64,000 nucleotides of DNA from Candidatus Accumulibacter propinquus (lineage in GTDB: Bacteria; Pseudomonadota; Gammaproteobacteria; Burkholderiales; Rhodocyclaceae). This document shows positions 1 through 8,544 of the stretch, in pieces; the stretch's first letter is position 1; each line of letters starts with the position of its first letter. A program made the translations under genes and the position numbers. The notes under the pieces are model-generated. The model did not search any database. It worked only from the letters and a program-made list of their open reading frames with translations, and had not been told where the DNA came from. The stretch is from the NCBI GenBank assembly GCA_016714935.1, contig JADKBU010000050.1:62001-126000 (forward strand). Direction: 5' to 3'.

Positions 1-220
1 TGAGCGCGAAATCGTCCGGGTAACGCGCCAGCCCGCCGATCGCCTCATGAACGGCCGCGCGTGCTTTGGGACTCATGCCCAATGGATTCTCGTTGGAGGC
101 CAGCTTGACGATCTGCTCGACGGCAAGACCCATCTCGCGTGCCAGCTGGGTGATCGGCTTGCCCGGCTGATAGGGCGAAATGGCCCGGATATACGGTAGC
201 GACTGCTCGTGAATTGCCAT
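1..220 (-). CDS. hisC: Histidinol-phosphate aminotransferase, N-terminal part (cut by window edge)
   Basis: Pyridoxal-phosphate enzyme that converts imidazole-acetol phosphate to histidinol phosphate in histidine biosynthesis; some homologues also transaminate aromatic keto acids. The minus-strand reading begins MAIHEQSLPYIRAISPYQPG and continues with LASNENPLGMSPKA, the class-II aminotransferase N-terminal signature of HisC, then RYPDDFAL. About 73 residues are present and the rest lies beyond base 1. The ATG is at 218-220, 27 bases after the pheA stop, so it probably belongs to the same transcript as gyrA-pheA. Aromatic-transaminase activity would fit the pheA neighbour, but this is inference. 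Confidence 0.9.
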   Translation of the reverse strand, partial: MAIHEQSLPYIRAISPYQPGKPITQLAREMGLAVEQIVKLASNENPLGMSPKARAAVHEAIGGLARYPDDFAL

Positions 221-247
221 CAGCGATCCTCGAAAAGACCCGTCCGC

Positions 248-1339
248 TCAGAAGGCGGCCATCGGATAGGAGCCCAGCAGCTTCAGGTAGGGTGCGCGGC
301 GGGCGAGCTCGACGAGCGCCGTCCGAACCGGCGCATCGTCGCTGTGGCCGTCGATATCGACGAAGAAAACGTATTCCCAAAGCGTATGCCGTGCCGGCCG
401 CGACTCCAGCCGGGTCATCGAAACTCCGGCATCGGACAGCGGCGCCAGCAATTTGCCGAGGGCGCCGGTCTGGTTGTGCGCCGACATCACCAGCGAGGTC
501 TTGTCACGCCCCGAAGGCCCGGCATCGTGGCGGCCCAGGACGACGAAGCGGGTGGTGTTGTTCGGTTCGTCCTCGATGTTGCTCGCCAGTTCGGGCAGAT
601 GGTAGCGCTCGGCCGCCGCCTGGCCGGCAATCGCCGCGGCCCCCGCCTCGGCGGCGGCGAGCTGCGCGGCCTGGGCGTTGCTCCCGACCGGGATGCGCTG
701 CGCCAAAGGCAGCGAGCGGTTCAGCCACTCGTGGCATTGCGCCAGCGACTGCGCGTGGGAATAAACCTTCTTCACCGCGCCAAGGGAAAGCTCGTTCGAC
801 AGCAGGTGCTGGTGGATGCGCAGCAGCACCTCGCCGCAGATCTTGAGCGGCGTCGTCAGCAGCAGATCGAGGGTGCGTCCAATGGCGCCTTCGGTCGAGT
901 TTTCGATCGGGACCACCGCGTAGTCGGCATGACAGGCCTCGACTTCGCGGAAGACATCGTCGATCGAGATCTGCGGCATCAAGCGTGCCGCGTGTCCGAA
1001 GTGCTTGGTTGCGGCGCCTTCCGAGAAGGTGCCGAGCGGCCCCAGGAAGGCGATGCCCAGCGGCTGTTCGAGCGACAGGCAGGCCGACATCACTTCCCGG
1101 AAAAACCAGGTCACACTCTCGTTCGACAAGGGTCCGCGGTTGCTTCCCTGAATCCGCTGCAGGACCTGCGCCTCACGCTCCGGGCGGTAGATGAAGCCGG
1201 CCTCACCGTGGCGCGCCTTGATCTCTCCGACTTGCTGCGCATATCTGGCCCGCTGATTCAGCAACTCCAGCAACTGCCCGTCGAGCGCGTCGATCTGCTG
1301 CCTGACGACAGAGAGTTCGCGCAGGAGATCGTCGTTCAT
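248..1339 (-). CDS. pheA: Bifunctional chorismate mutase / prephenate dehydratase (P-protein)
   Basis: Cytoplasmic enzyme making phenylpyruvate from chorismate through prephenate, the committed step of phenylalanine synthesis. The 363 residues read as an AroQ chorismate mutase helix domain (about 1-85, with RQQIDALDGQLLELLNQRA), a prephenate dehydratase domain (about 95-270, with GPLGTFSE and the NTTRF motif), and a C-terminal ACT domain containing ESRP, the phenylalanine-binding motif for feedback inhibition. Length is normal. The open frame extends upstream to about 1516, into gyrA, but the ATG at 1337-1339 (MNDDLLREL) matches the family start. It lies 79 bases after gyrA and 27 before hisC. 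The serC gene often found between gyrA and pheA in related bacteria is absent here. Confidence 0.95.
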   Translation of the reverse strand: MNDDLLRELSVVRQQIDALDGQLLELLNQRARYAQQVGEIKARHGEAGFIYRPEREAQVLQRIQGSNRGPLSNESVTWFFREVMSACLSLEQPLGIAFLGPLGTFSEGAATKHFGHAARLMPQISIDDVFREVEACHADYAVVPIENSTEGAIGRTLDLLLTTPLKICGEVLLRIHQHLLSNELSLGAVKKVYSHAQSLAQCHEWLNRSLPLAQRIPVGSNAQAAQLAAAEAGAAAIAGQAAAERYHLPELASNIEDEPNNTTRFVVLGRHDAGPSGRDKTSLVMSAHNQTGALGKLLAPLSDAGVSMTRLESRPARHTLWEYVFFVDIDGHSDDAPVRTALVELARRAPYLKLLGSYPMAAF

Positions 1340-1418
1340 CGCCGCCTGCCCACAGCGCACGACCGGACGGTCGCCAGACCGGCGGTCCGCCGCACGGCGA
1401 GCATCGATCGACCAGGCA

Positions 1419-4016
1419 TCATTCGCCGCCCGGGTCGGCTTCGGGCGTCTCGGCCAACGACTGCCCGGGTGACTCGGCTTCGTCTTCGGTCTCGATGACT
1501 TTTTCCAGACCGGCAAGCTTTTCGCCGGCGTCGAGGGCGATCAGCGTCACCCCCTGGGTGGCTCGACCGAGTTCGCGAATCTCGCGCACGCGCGTGCGGA
1601 TCAGCACCCCGCCGGTGGTGATCAGCATGATTTCGTCGTCATCACGTACCAGCCGGGCGGCCACCACCTTGCCGTTGCGCTCACTGGCGGCGATGGCGAT
1701 GACCCCTTGCGTGCCACGCCCGGAATGCCGGAAATCGGCCAGCGCCGTGCGCTTGCCGAAACCGTTCTCGGTGGCTACCAGAACGGTCTGCTGATCGTTG
1801 TCGGCGACCAGCAGCGACAACACCTTCTGCTGCTCGGCCAGACGCATGCCGCGTACGCCGCGCGCCGTACGCCCCATCGGCCGCACGTCCTCTTCGTCGA
1901 ACCACACGGCCTTGCCGGCATCGGAGACAAGAACCACGTCCTGCGCGCCGTTGGTGATCTCGACGCCGATCAGGACGTCATCCTCGTCGAGCGCGACGGC
2001 GATGATGCCGGCCTTGCGCGGATTGGAGAAATCGGACAGCGGCGTCTTCTTCACCGTCCCGTTGGCGGTGCACATGAAGATGTAGCGATCCTCGGCGAAC
2101 TCCTTGACCGGCAGGATGGCGCTGATCTTCTCGCCATCCTCGAAGGGAAAGAGGTTGACGATCGGCTTGCCGCGACTGGTACGCGTCCCCTGCGGCACTT
2201 CATAGACCTTGAGCCAATAGACCCGCCCACGGTTGGTGAAGCAGAGGATGAAATCGTGGGTATTGGCGACGAACAGGTGATCGACGAAATCGTCGGCCTT
2301 CATCGCCGCCGCCTGTTTGCCGCGCCCACCGCGCTTCTGCGCGCGATAGTCGGCGAGCGGCTGCGACTTGATGTAGCCGGTGTGCGACAGGGTCACGACC
2401 ATGTCCAGTGGGGTGATGAAGTCCTCGATGCCGAGATCCTGCGTGTGCGTGACGATCTCGGAGCGACGCTTGTCACCGAACTGGGCGCGGATACCGGTCA
2501 GTTCGGCGACGATCATCTCGGTGATCCGTTCCGGGCGGGCCAGGATGTCCATCAGGTCGCCGATGCGCTCCAGCAGTTCCGCGTAATCGGCAACGATCTT
2601 GTCGCGTTCGAGGCCGGTCAGCCGTTGCAGGCGCAATTCGAGAATCGCCTGCGCCTGCGCTTCCGACAGCAGGTAGCCGTTCTGCGACAACCCGAACTCA
2701 AGGCCCAGGCCTTCCGGGCGCGTCGCATCGAGCGAAGCGCGAGCCAGCATCTCGGCCACCGTCGGCGAGGTCCAGAGTCTGGCCATCAGCCCGCGGCGCG
2801 CGTCGGCCGGCGTCGGTGAAGCCTTGATCAGGGCGATGATCTCATCGACATTGTCGAGCGCCACCGCCAGGCCTTCCTGGATGTGCGCCCGTTCGCGTGC
2901 CTTGCGCAATTCGAACACCGTGCGCCGGGTGATGACTTCGCGTCGATGCGAGAGAAAGCAGTCGAGCATCTGCTTCAGGTTCAGCAGCCGCGGCTGACCA
3001 TCGACCAGCGCGACCATGTTCATGCCGAAAGTGTCCTGGAGCTGGGTCTGCTTGTACAGGCAGTTGAGCACCACCTCGGCGACTTCGCCGCGCTTCAGCT
3101 CGATCACCACGCGCATGCCGGACTTGTCCGACTCGTCGCGCAGATCGGAAATCCCGTCGATCCGCTTCTCGTTGACCAACTCGCCGATCTTTTCGAGCAA
3201 AGTCCGCTTGTTCACCTGGTACGGCAGTTCGTCGATGATGATCGCCTGCCGGTTACCCCGGTCGATATCCTCGAAATGAATCTTGCCGCGCATCAGCACG
3301 CGGCCGCGCCCGGTACGGTAACCTTCGCGCACCCCGCCGACGCCGTAGATGATGCCTGCCGTCGGAAAATCCGGAGCAGGCAGCAGATCGATCAGTTCGT
3401 CGATCGTGGTTTCGGGATTGCTCAGCAGCGCCAGACAGGCATCCACCACCTCGCTGAGGTTGTGCGGCGGAATGTTGGTCGCCATGCCCACCGCAATGCC
3501 CGACGAACCGTTGATCAGCAGGTTCGGAATCCGCGACGGCATGACCAGCGGCTCTTCCTCCGAACCGTCGTAGTTGGGCCCGAAGTCGACCGTTTCCTTG
3601 TCGATGTCGGCGAGCAGCTCGTGCCCGATGCGCGCCATGCGCACTTCGGTGTAGCGCATCGCGGCGGCGTTGTCGCCGTCGACCGAGCCGAAGTTGCCCT
3701 GCCCATCGACCAGCATGTAACGCAGGGAAAAATCCTGCGCCATGCGCACGATGGTGTCGTAGACCGCCGTGTCGCCGTGCGGATGGTATTTACCGATGAC
3801 ATCGCCGACGATCCGCGCCGACTTCTTGTACGGCTTGTTCCAGTCGTTCGACAACTCGTGCATGGCAAACAGGACGCGCCGATGCACCGGCTTCAGGCCG
3901 TCGCGCGCGTCGGGCAGGGCGCGCCCGACGATCACGCTCATGGCATAGTCGAGATACGACCGACGCATCTCGTCTTCGAGGCTGATCGGGAGTGTTTCTT
4001 TGGCGAAAGCTTCCAT
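1419..4016 (-). CDS. gyrA: DNA gyrase subunit A
   Basis: Breakage-reunion subunit of the A2B2 type IIA topoisomerase that introduces negative supercoils. At 865 residues it has the usual length. It begins MEAFAKETLPISLEDEMRRS and carries the catalytic tyrosine at Y122 (AAAMRYTEVRM), at the same number as in E. coli. The quinolone-resistance region reads HPHGDTAVYD: T83 replaces the E. coli serine while D87 is kept, a state known from naturally susceptible species such as Pseudomonas aeruginosa. The C-terminal beta-pinwheel has a GyrA-box variant (QKRGGRG) around residue 560. The C-terminus is acidic. It is the first gene of the minus-strand run into pheA and hisC. Confidence 0.98.
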   Translation of the reverse strand: MEAFAKETLPISLEDEMRRSYLDYAMSVIVGRALPDARDGLKPVHRRVLFAMHELSNDWNKPYKKSARIVGDVIGKYHPHGDTAVYDTIVRMAQDFSLRYMLVDGQGNFGSVDGDNAAAMRYTEVRMARIGHELLADIDKETVDFGPNYDGSEEEPLVMPSRIPNLLINGSSGIAVGMATNIPPHNLSEVVDACLALLSNPETTIDELIDLLPAPDFPTAGIIYGVGGVREGYRTGRGRVLMRGKIHFEDIDRGNRQAIIIDELPYQVNKRTLLEKIGELVNEKRIDGISDLRDESDKSGMRVVIELKRGEVAEVVLNCLYKQTQLQDTFGMNMVALVDGQPRLLNLKQMLDCFLSHRREVITRRTVFELRKARERAHIQEGLAVALDNVDEIIALIKASPTPADARRGLMARLWTSPTVAEMLARASLDATRPEGLGLEFGLSQNGYLLSEAQAQAILELRLQRLTGLERDKIVADYAELLERIGDLMDILARPERITEMIVAELTGIRAQFGDKRRSEIVTHTQDLGIEDFITPLDMVVTLSHTGYIKSQPLADYRAQKRGGRGKQAAAMKADDFVDHLFVANTHDFILCFTNRGRVYWLKVYEVPQGTRTSRGKPIVNLFPFEDGEKISAILPVKEFAEDRYIFMCTANGTVKKTPLSDFSNPRKAGIIAVALDEDDVLIGVEITNGAQDVVLVSDAGKAVWFDEEDVRPMGRTARGVRGMRLAEQQKVLSLLVADNDQQTVLVATENGFGKRTALADFRHSGRGTQGVIAIAASERNGKVVAARLVRDDDEIMLITTGGVLIRTRVREIRELGRATQGVTLIALDAGEKLAGLEKVIETEDEAESPGQSLAETPEADPGGE

Positions 4017-4075
4017 CTTCTTTCCGCTGGCGACGCGACAGGGGCGGGAATGTCGTCGTCTTGATCAAGCCGCCT

Positions 4076-4084
4076 ATTCTAGCA
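4076..4084 (-). promoter_or_regulatory. Candidate extended -10 promoter for gyrA
   Basis: Read on the minus strand, TGCTAGAAT forms an extended -10 element (TG-N-TAGAAT) about 60 bases upstream of the gyrA ATG. No good -35 hexamer is seen at the right distance, which is common for extended -10 promoters. This is pattern matching only. Confidence 0.4.
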
Positions 4085-4381
4085 CGCCGGCGAATCACTC
4101 GGGCGCACCGCCGAGCGCATTGCCACGCTGATCGCATCGGTCAATCCAGAGTTCGCAACCCATCCTCAAGGTAGTTACCGTTGTTGGGCTTCAGCTACAT
4201 GCCACGCCGGCCACCGCGAAAAATGCGATCTAGCGGAGAGTCCTCAGAGGACCTCTGCCAACCCATGACCAGCGCCCGCCCATCGACTCATGTCGATCCC
4301 CGATCAACACCGCCCAGTGATTTCCGGGCGTTGCACATGCCATTCCCGATGCGGGATAACCCCGCCGGCAGCAGTATCGCA
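4085..4381. other. Intergenic region between the lipoprotein gene and gyrA
   Basis: No coding sequence is supported here; the long plus-strand open frame crossing it (4181-5431) is a shadow of the lipoprotein gene. The one visible structure is a short perfect inverted repeat at 4240-4252 (GTCCTC-A-GAGGAC), without the T tract of an intrinsic terminator. Confidence 0.5.
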
Positions 4382-5593
4382 TCATTCCTCCGCTTGCTCT
4401 TCGTCGGCCAAGGCTTCCTCGTCGCCTTCTTCTTCCTGTACGGGCGGTTCGCTCGGCAAGGGGACTTCTCGCGGTGCCGGCTCCAGATCCACCGGTTGCG
4501 CAAGTGTCTGGGCGAGACGGCCTTCGAGCTGTTCCGACAGGTGATGGACGCCGGCCATGACGCCGGTCGCGGGATCCTCCATCAGGCTGTGCCACAGGTC
4601 GTCCAGCGCGGCGTCCAGGCTTTCGCGAAGCTGCGCTTCCATTTCCGGCCGTTCCTGCTCGTGCCGGATGGCGCCGAAGCCGGCAGCGCCCAGCGAGATC
4701 ACCACGCCGGCGACACCGCCGACCGCCGCCGCGGCAGCGCTGGCGCCACCGCTGGTGGCGAGCCTGGCCACCAGTCTCTCGCTGGCCCGTTTCGCTACTG
4801 GCGATATCCGGGCATCCGAAGGCCCGCCGCCGGCGCCACCCGCGGCCTTGCGGATGTGGGCGGTCAGCGCCACAACCGCGGGGAGCGTGTCGAGCGGATC
4901 GGCATGCACGACCTGGTAGAGCGAGGCGTTGTGCGCTGCCGGCGGCGCCAGTGCAATCGCCGGAATGTCCTCGAGCCGGCGGTCGAATTGCTCCGGAGGC
5001 ACGCCGTAACGCCGCGGGATGGCCTGCAGTTGTTCGCCGAGGAGCCGGACGTAGCGTTGCGTCGCTTTCGCCCGGATCACTTCGGGATTGATCTCCCGGG
5101 CAACGGGTTCGAGCACACGTTCTCGGTATTGCTCCTGCAGATACGCCGCCAGTCGTTGCGCGGCCGGATCCTTCCCTTCGCCGGCGCCGAGCTTGTACCA
5201 GGCGACCTTGATGGCCAGCCATTGCTGCGTCCAGTAGCCGGTAAACCACGGGATGAAGTCGGCCTCGCCGCGCTTGTGGACGCGGCTTCGCCAGTTTTCC
5301 ATGAAGCGGCGCGCGTCGTTCCCGGCCGGTATCATCGCCGCTCGCGAGGCGGCGAGAATGTCGCTATCGACCTGCCACCAGGTACGCTCCGAGACGTACA
5401 CCGTCGGCGTCGGGTCGGGGGTGCGACCTGAGGTGGCGCATCCCGCCAGGCCGACGATCAAGGTGATGAGCAACCAGCGAAGCCTGCCGGTCGCCGTTCC
5501 GTAAAGTCGGTTCGCCAGCGCCCGCAGCGCGGCGAAGCGGGCCATGCGCACGGCAGGGTCGCGGGCCGCCGGTTTCTTCCGCAGGGCCGGCAT
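4382..5593 (-). CDS. Putative lipoprotein of unknown function
   Basis: I do not recognise the family. The 403-residue reading has an arginine-rich N-terminus, a hydrophobic stretch and a lipobox (LIVGLAGC, about residues 44-51), suggesting lipoprotein export; the true start may be the second methionine (MARFAALRAL). The middle is rich in W, Y and R (WRSRVHKRGEADFIPWFTGYW). Around residues 285-310 is a strongly hydrophobic Ala/Gly/Val segment that could span or insert into a membrane. The C-terminus is a proline/glutamate-rich acidic tail. A chemoreceptor gene ends 14 bases downstream of its start on the same strand, so the two may be co-transcribed. Codon use and frame length support a real gene; the function is unknown. 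Confidence 0.6.
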   Translation of the reverse strand: MPALRKKPAARDPAVRMARFAALRALANRLYGTATGRLRWLLITLIVGLAGCATSGRTPDPTPTVYVSERTWWQVDSDILAASRAAMIPAGNDARRFMENWRSRVHKRGEADFIPWFTGYWTQQWLAIKVAWYKLGAGEGKDPAAQRLAAYLQEQYRERVLEPVAREINPEVIRAKATQRYVRLLGEQLQAIPRRYGVPPEQFDRRLEDIPAIALAPPAAHNASLYQVVHADPLDTLPAVVALTAHIRKAAGGAGGGPSDARISPVAKRASERLVARLATSGGASAAAAAVGGVAGVVISLGAAGFGAIRHEQERPEMEAQLRESLDAALDDLWHSLMEDPATGVMAGVHHLSEQLEGRLAQTLAQPVDLEPAPREVPLPSEPPVQEEEGDEEALADEEQAEE

Positions 5594-5607
5594 CGACGGC
5601 GGCTGAA

Positions 5608-7245
5608 TCAGGTCCGGAAATAGCCCGTTTGCTGGCGCAGTTGTCCGGCCATGACTTCGAGCTGGTGGGCGTTGTCGGCGTTGCCGCTCATCGTCGCGGT
5701 CGTTGCCTCGGCCATCCGGGCAATCTGCTCGACATGCCGGGCAATGTCGCCGGCGGCGGCAGCCTGCTCACGCGCGGCGTTGGCCACCTCGCGCGCACGC
5801 GCCAGCGAGTCGGCCGCCTGGACGTCGATCAGATCGAGCATCGAGGCCGCCTCGCGGACCAGTTCGAGGCTGCGGCCGGCCTGCGGCACGGCGGCCTCGA
5901 TGCCGGTGACGGCGAGGCTGGTCTCCGTCTGAATCTGCTCGATCGTGTTCGCGATCTGGATCGTCGCCTGCGTCGTCCGTTCGGCGAGTTTGCGCACCTC
6001 GTCGGCAACGACGGCAAAACCACGCCCCTGTTCGCCGGCACGTGCCGCTTCGATCGCCGCGTTGAGCGCCAACAGGTTGGTCTGGTCGGCGATCTCCTTG
6101 ATCACCTGCGCGATGCCGCCGATCTCCCGCGAGCGCCGCAGCAGCCCCTGCACCTGCGTCGCCGAGCCCCCCACCGTCGTCACCATCGACTCGATCTCGC
6201 CGGCCGCGCGCTGGATGACGGTAACGCTCTCGTCGGCCAGGCCGGCGGTGCGCTTCGAATTGACCTCGGTCTGCTGTGCCTGCGCGGAGACCTCGTTGAT
6301 GCTGACCGTCATTTCCTCGATCGACGCAGCCGTCGCGGCGGTCGCCTCGGCCTGCGCGCCGGCCGCCCGACTGACTTCAGCGGCGGTGGTGGACAAGGCT
6401 TCGGCATTGTTCGAGAGCAACTGCGCGGCGGCGTCGATGCTGCGGAAGACTTCGCTCAGCCGACCCTGCATGCGCTGCATGGCCATCAACAGGCTGTCGG
6501 AAAAGCGCGTGTCGGCGACCACCGGCGTGGCCAGATCGCCGGCAGCGATGCGTGCCGTCGCCGCCGCGGCGTACGCCGGTTCACCACCGAGCTGGCGCAG
6601 TACACCGCGGGCGAGCCGCCAGGAAATCACCGCGATCAGCGCCAGCAGGGCCATGGCAATGCCGCCGAGGATCAGCGTTTCGCGACGGAACGTGGCGTCG
6701 ACGTCGTCGATGTAGATGCCGGTGCCGACCACCCAGTTCCACGGCGCAAAAAGCGCGGCATAGGAGAGTTTCGGCTCGGGGATGTCCGAACCGGAGCGGG
6801 GGAACCAGTAGTTCACGTAGCCGCCGCCGGCCTGAGCAGCGGCGACCAGTTCCTGGATCAGGAAGGTGCCTTTGGCATCCTTCATCTCCTTCTTGTTCTG
6901 ACCCTCGAACTCCGGTTTGGTCGGCAGCAGGAAGTAGACGTGGTTGGTATCGAAGCCGAAAAAGTAGTCGGTGCCGGCATAGCGCAGGTCGCGCAGCGTG
7001 GCGATCGCCGCCAGCCGGGCATCTGCTTCCGGCAGCACGCCGCGCGTCGAAAGCTGGTGATAGTGGCTGACGATGCCCAGCGCGACCTCGACGAGATTGC
7101 GCGTCTTCAACTTGCGGTCCTCGAGCAGATTGCCCTTCAGATTGACCAGGGCGACGATGCAGAGCACCGCCAGGCCGATCAGGGTGAGCAACGAGAGGGC
7201 CGTCATCCGGACCCGCACGCCGATCGGTGTGTTATTGGTGCTCAT
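5608..7245 (-). CDS. Methyl-accepting chemotaxis protein with Cache sensor domain
   Basis: Inner-membrane chemoreceptor that signals to CheA/CheW. From the ATG at 7243-7245 it is 545 residues: a first transmembrane helix (about 13-33), a periplasmic single-Cache domain (about 40-185; the GTDYFFGFD and PEFEGQNKKEMKDAKG stretches are typical of sCache_2), a second helix (about 190-212), HAMP, and a long coiled-coil signalling domain with the conserved hairpin tip IADQTNLLALNAAIEAARAGEQGRGF. The open frame runs 100 codons further upstream, but GGAGGG lies just before this ATG and the hydrophobic N-terminus starts here. No CheW-binding pentapeptide for CheR/CheB tethering is seen at the C-terminus (ends QQTGYFRT). 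The ligand is unknown; related Cache_2 domains often bind small organic acids. Confidence 0.92.
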   Translation of the reverse strand: MSTNNTPIGVRVRMTALSLLTLIGLAVLCIVALVNLKGNLLEDRKLKTRNLVEVALGIVSHYHQLSTRGVLPEADARLAAIATLRDLRYAGTDYFFGFDTNHVYFLLPTKPEFEGQNKKEMKDAKGTFLIQELVAAAQAGGGYVNYWFPRSGSDIPEPKLSYAALFAPWNWVVGTGIYIDDVDATFRRETLILGGIAMALLALIAVISWRLARGVLRQLGGEPAYAAAATARIAAGDLATPVVADTRFSDSLLMAMQRMQGRLSEVFRSIDAAAQLLSNNAEALSTTAAEVSRAAGAQAEATAATAASIEEMTVSINEVSAQAQQTEVNSKRTAGLADESVTVIQRAAGEIESMVTTVGGSATQVQGLLRRSREIGGIAQVIKEIADQTNLLALNAAIEAARAGEQGRGFAVVADEVRKLAERTTQATIQIANTIEQIQTETSLAVTGIEAAVPQAGRSLELVREAASMLDLIDVQAADSLARAREVANAAREQAAAAGDIARHVEQIARMAEATTATMSGNADNAHQLEVMAGQLRQQTGYFRT

Positions 7246-7571
7246 GGTTTCCCTCCGGAGCCGGTAGCGGGCCCATCCGTCGGTGCCCACCCACCGGCGG
7301 TCATGGTTATCCCTTCTGATGTCCTCAGTATCTGCCCTTCCGCACAGCGCGGCAATCGGAAATTGCTGCTGCGCGTCGCTTTTTGGAAACACCGGAAGCC
7401 CTGGGTCCCGCGCTGTCCGGCGATGCCGCTCACATGCTGCGCGCACTGCCGACGGAAGCACCATGCGCACGATTCCGGCGATCGAGACAGGCCAGGCGTT
7501 TGACCCGCCGGCGAGAAGCCCGGATACTGCGCCGTTCGCCCCCAACGCTGCTGTGCCCTTCGCCCATATTC
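7246..7571. other. Divergent intergenic region between chemoreceptor and DMT transporter
   Basis: No gene is supported. The region should hold the two divergent promoters, but no convincing -35/-10 pair is visible. The open frames crossing it are upstream extensions of the two flanking genes. Confidence 0.4.
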
Positions 7572-8486
7572 ATGCAAGCACGCACCCCGCCCGGTTTCAC
7601 CGCTTTTGCCGTGATGGTCCTGCTCTGCGCGACCTGGGCTTTTCAGCAAGTGACGATCAAGGTCGCCGGCGAAGGCATCAGCCCGATCCTGCAGGCCGGA
7701 CTACGCTCGGCGATCGCCCTGGGGCTGCTCACCGCCTGGGCGTACTGGCGGCGACTGCCGCTGCGCGGCGACGACGGCAGCCTGCGTCCGGGCCTGCTCG
7801 CCGGGCTGCTGTTCGGGATCGAGTTCGTCTTCATCTACGTCGGCCTGTCCTACACCACCGCCTCGCGGATGATCGTCTTTCTCTACACCGCTCTGTGCCT
7901 GACGGTGCTCGGGCTGCACTGCTGCGTTGCCGGCGAGCAACTGAGCTGGCGGCATCTGGCTGGCGTCGCGCTGGCCTTCGCCGGCATCGTGTTCGGTTTT
8001 GCCGGCGCGAGCGGTGTCCGGCCGGACGCCTGGATCGGTGACGGGCTGGGCCTGCTCGCGGCGCTCGGCTGGGCGGCGACGACGGTGCTGATCCGCGCCA
8101 GCCGCCTGGCGACGATCAGTGCCACCAAGGTGCTGTTCTACCAGCTCGCCGCTTCGGCGGCGCTGCTGCTGCCGCTCTCGCCGCTGCTCGGGGAGAGCGG
8201 CGTCACGACGCTGAACGTGCCGATCGTACTGGCGCTCGCCTACCAGGGCGTGATCGTCGCCTTCGCCAGCTACCTCACCTGGTTCTGGCTGCTCACCCGC
8301 CACCTCGCCGGGCGGCTGATGGTTTTTTCCTTCCTGACCCCGCTCTTCGGCGTCGCTTTCGGCGTGCTGTTCCTGGGCGAGAAGTTGACCCCCAGCTTCA
8401 TCGTCGCGGCAGTGTGTGTCACGCTGGGGATCGTGCTGGTCAATCTGCCTGCCAGCCGGCCAGCAGCGGCGGATTCGCCGGAGTAG
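7572..8486 (+). CDS. DMT-superfamily (EamA) transporter
   Basis: Inner-membrane protein of 304 residues with ten predicted hydrophobic helices arranged as two EamA repeats (about 8-140 and 158-292), the standard layout of drug/metabolite transporters that export amino acids, metabolites or nucleobases. Recognisable parts are ATWAFQQVTIKVAGEGISP in the first helix pair and FLTPLFGVAFGVLFLGEKL near the end, the usual repeat-end motif. The start at 7572 (MQARTPPGFTAF) was chosen because the upstream extension is proline/arginine-rich and non-membrane. It is a stand-alone gene divergent from the chemoreceptor. The substrate cannot be read from the sequence. Confidence 0.88.
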   Translation: MQARTPPGFTAFAVMVLLCATWAFQQVTIKVAGEGISPILQAGLRSAIALGLLTAWAYWRRLPLRGDDGSLRPGLLAGLLFGIEFVFIYVGLSYTTASRMIVFLYTALCLTVLGLHCCVAGEQLSWRHLAGVALAFAGIVFGFAGASGVRPDAWIGDGLGLLAALGWAATTVLIRASRLATISATKVLFYQLAASAALLLPLSPLLGESGVTTLNVPIVLALAYQGVIVAFASYLTWFWLLTRHLAGRLMVFSFLTPLFGVAFGVLFLGEKLTPSFIVAAVCVTLGIVLVNLPASRPAAADSPE

Positions 8487-8544
8487 CCATGGCGGCAGGT
8501 GGTTTTCCTGCGGGCGTCGCTTGCCGGCACCGCTCCGGCCGGGC

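Noticed and set aside
209..1498. 429-residue plus-strand open frame
   Set aside because: Antisense shadow of pheA; arginine/glutamine-rich with no family resemblance, whereas the minus strand gives a full P-protein.
1707..2819. 370-residue plus-strand open frame over gyrA
   Set aside because: Shadow of gyrA caused by high GC codon use.
4181..5431. 416-residue plus-strand open frame
   Set aside because: Opposite the lipoprotein gene, which has a signal sequence and lipobox; the plus frame has no coherent features.
5629..7503. 624-residue plus-strand open frame
   Set aside because: Shadow of the chemoreceptor; composition is H/R/D-rich and no domain can be recognised.
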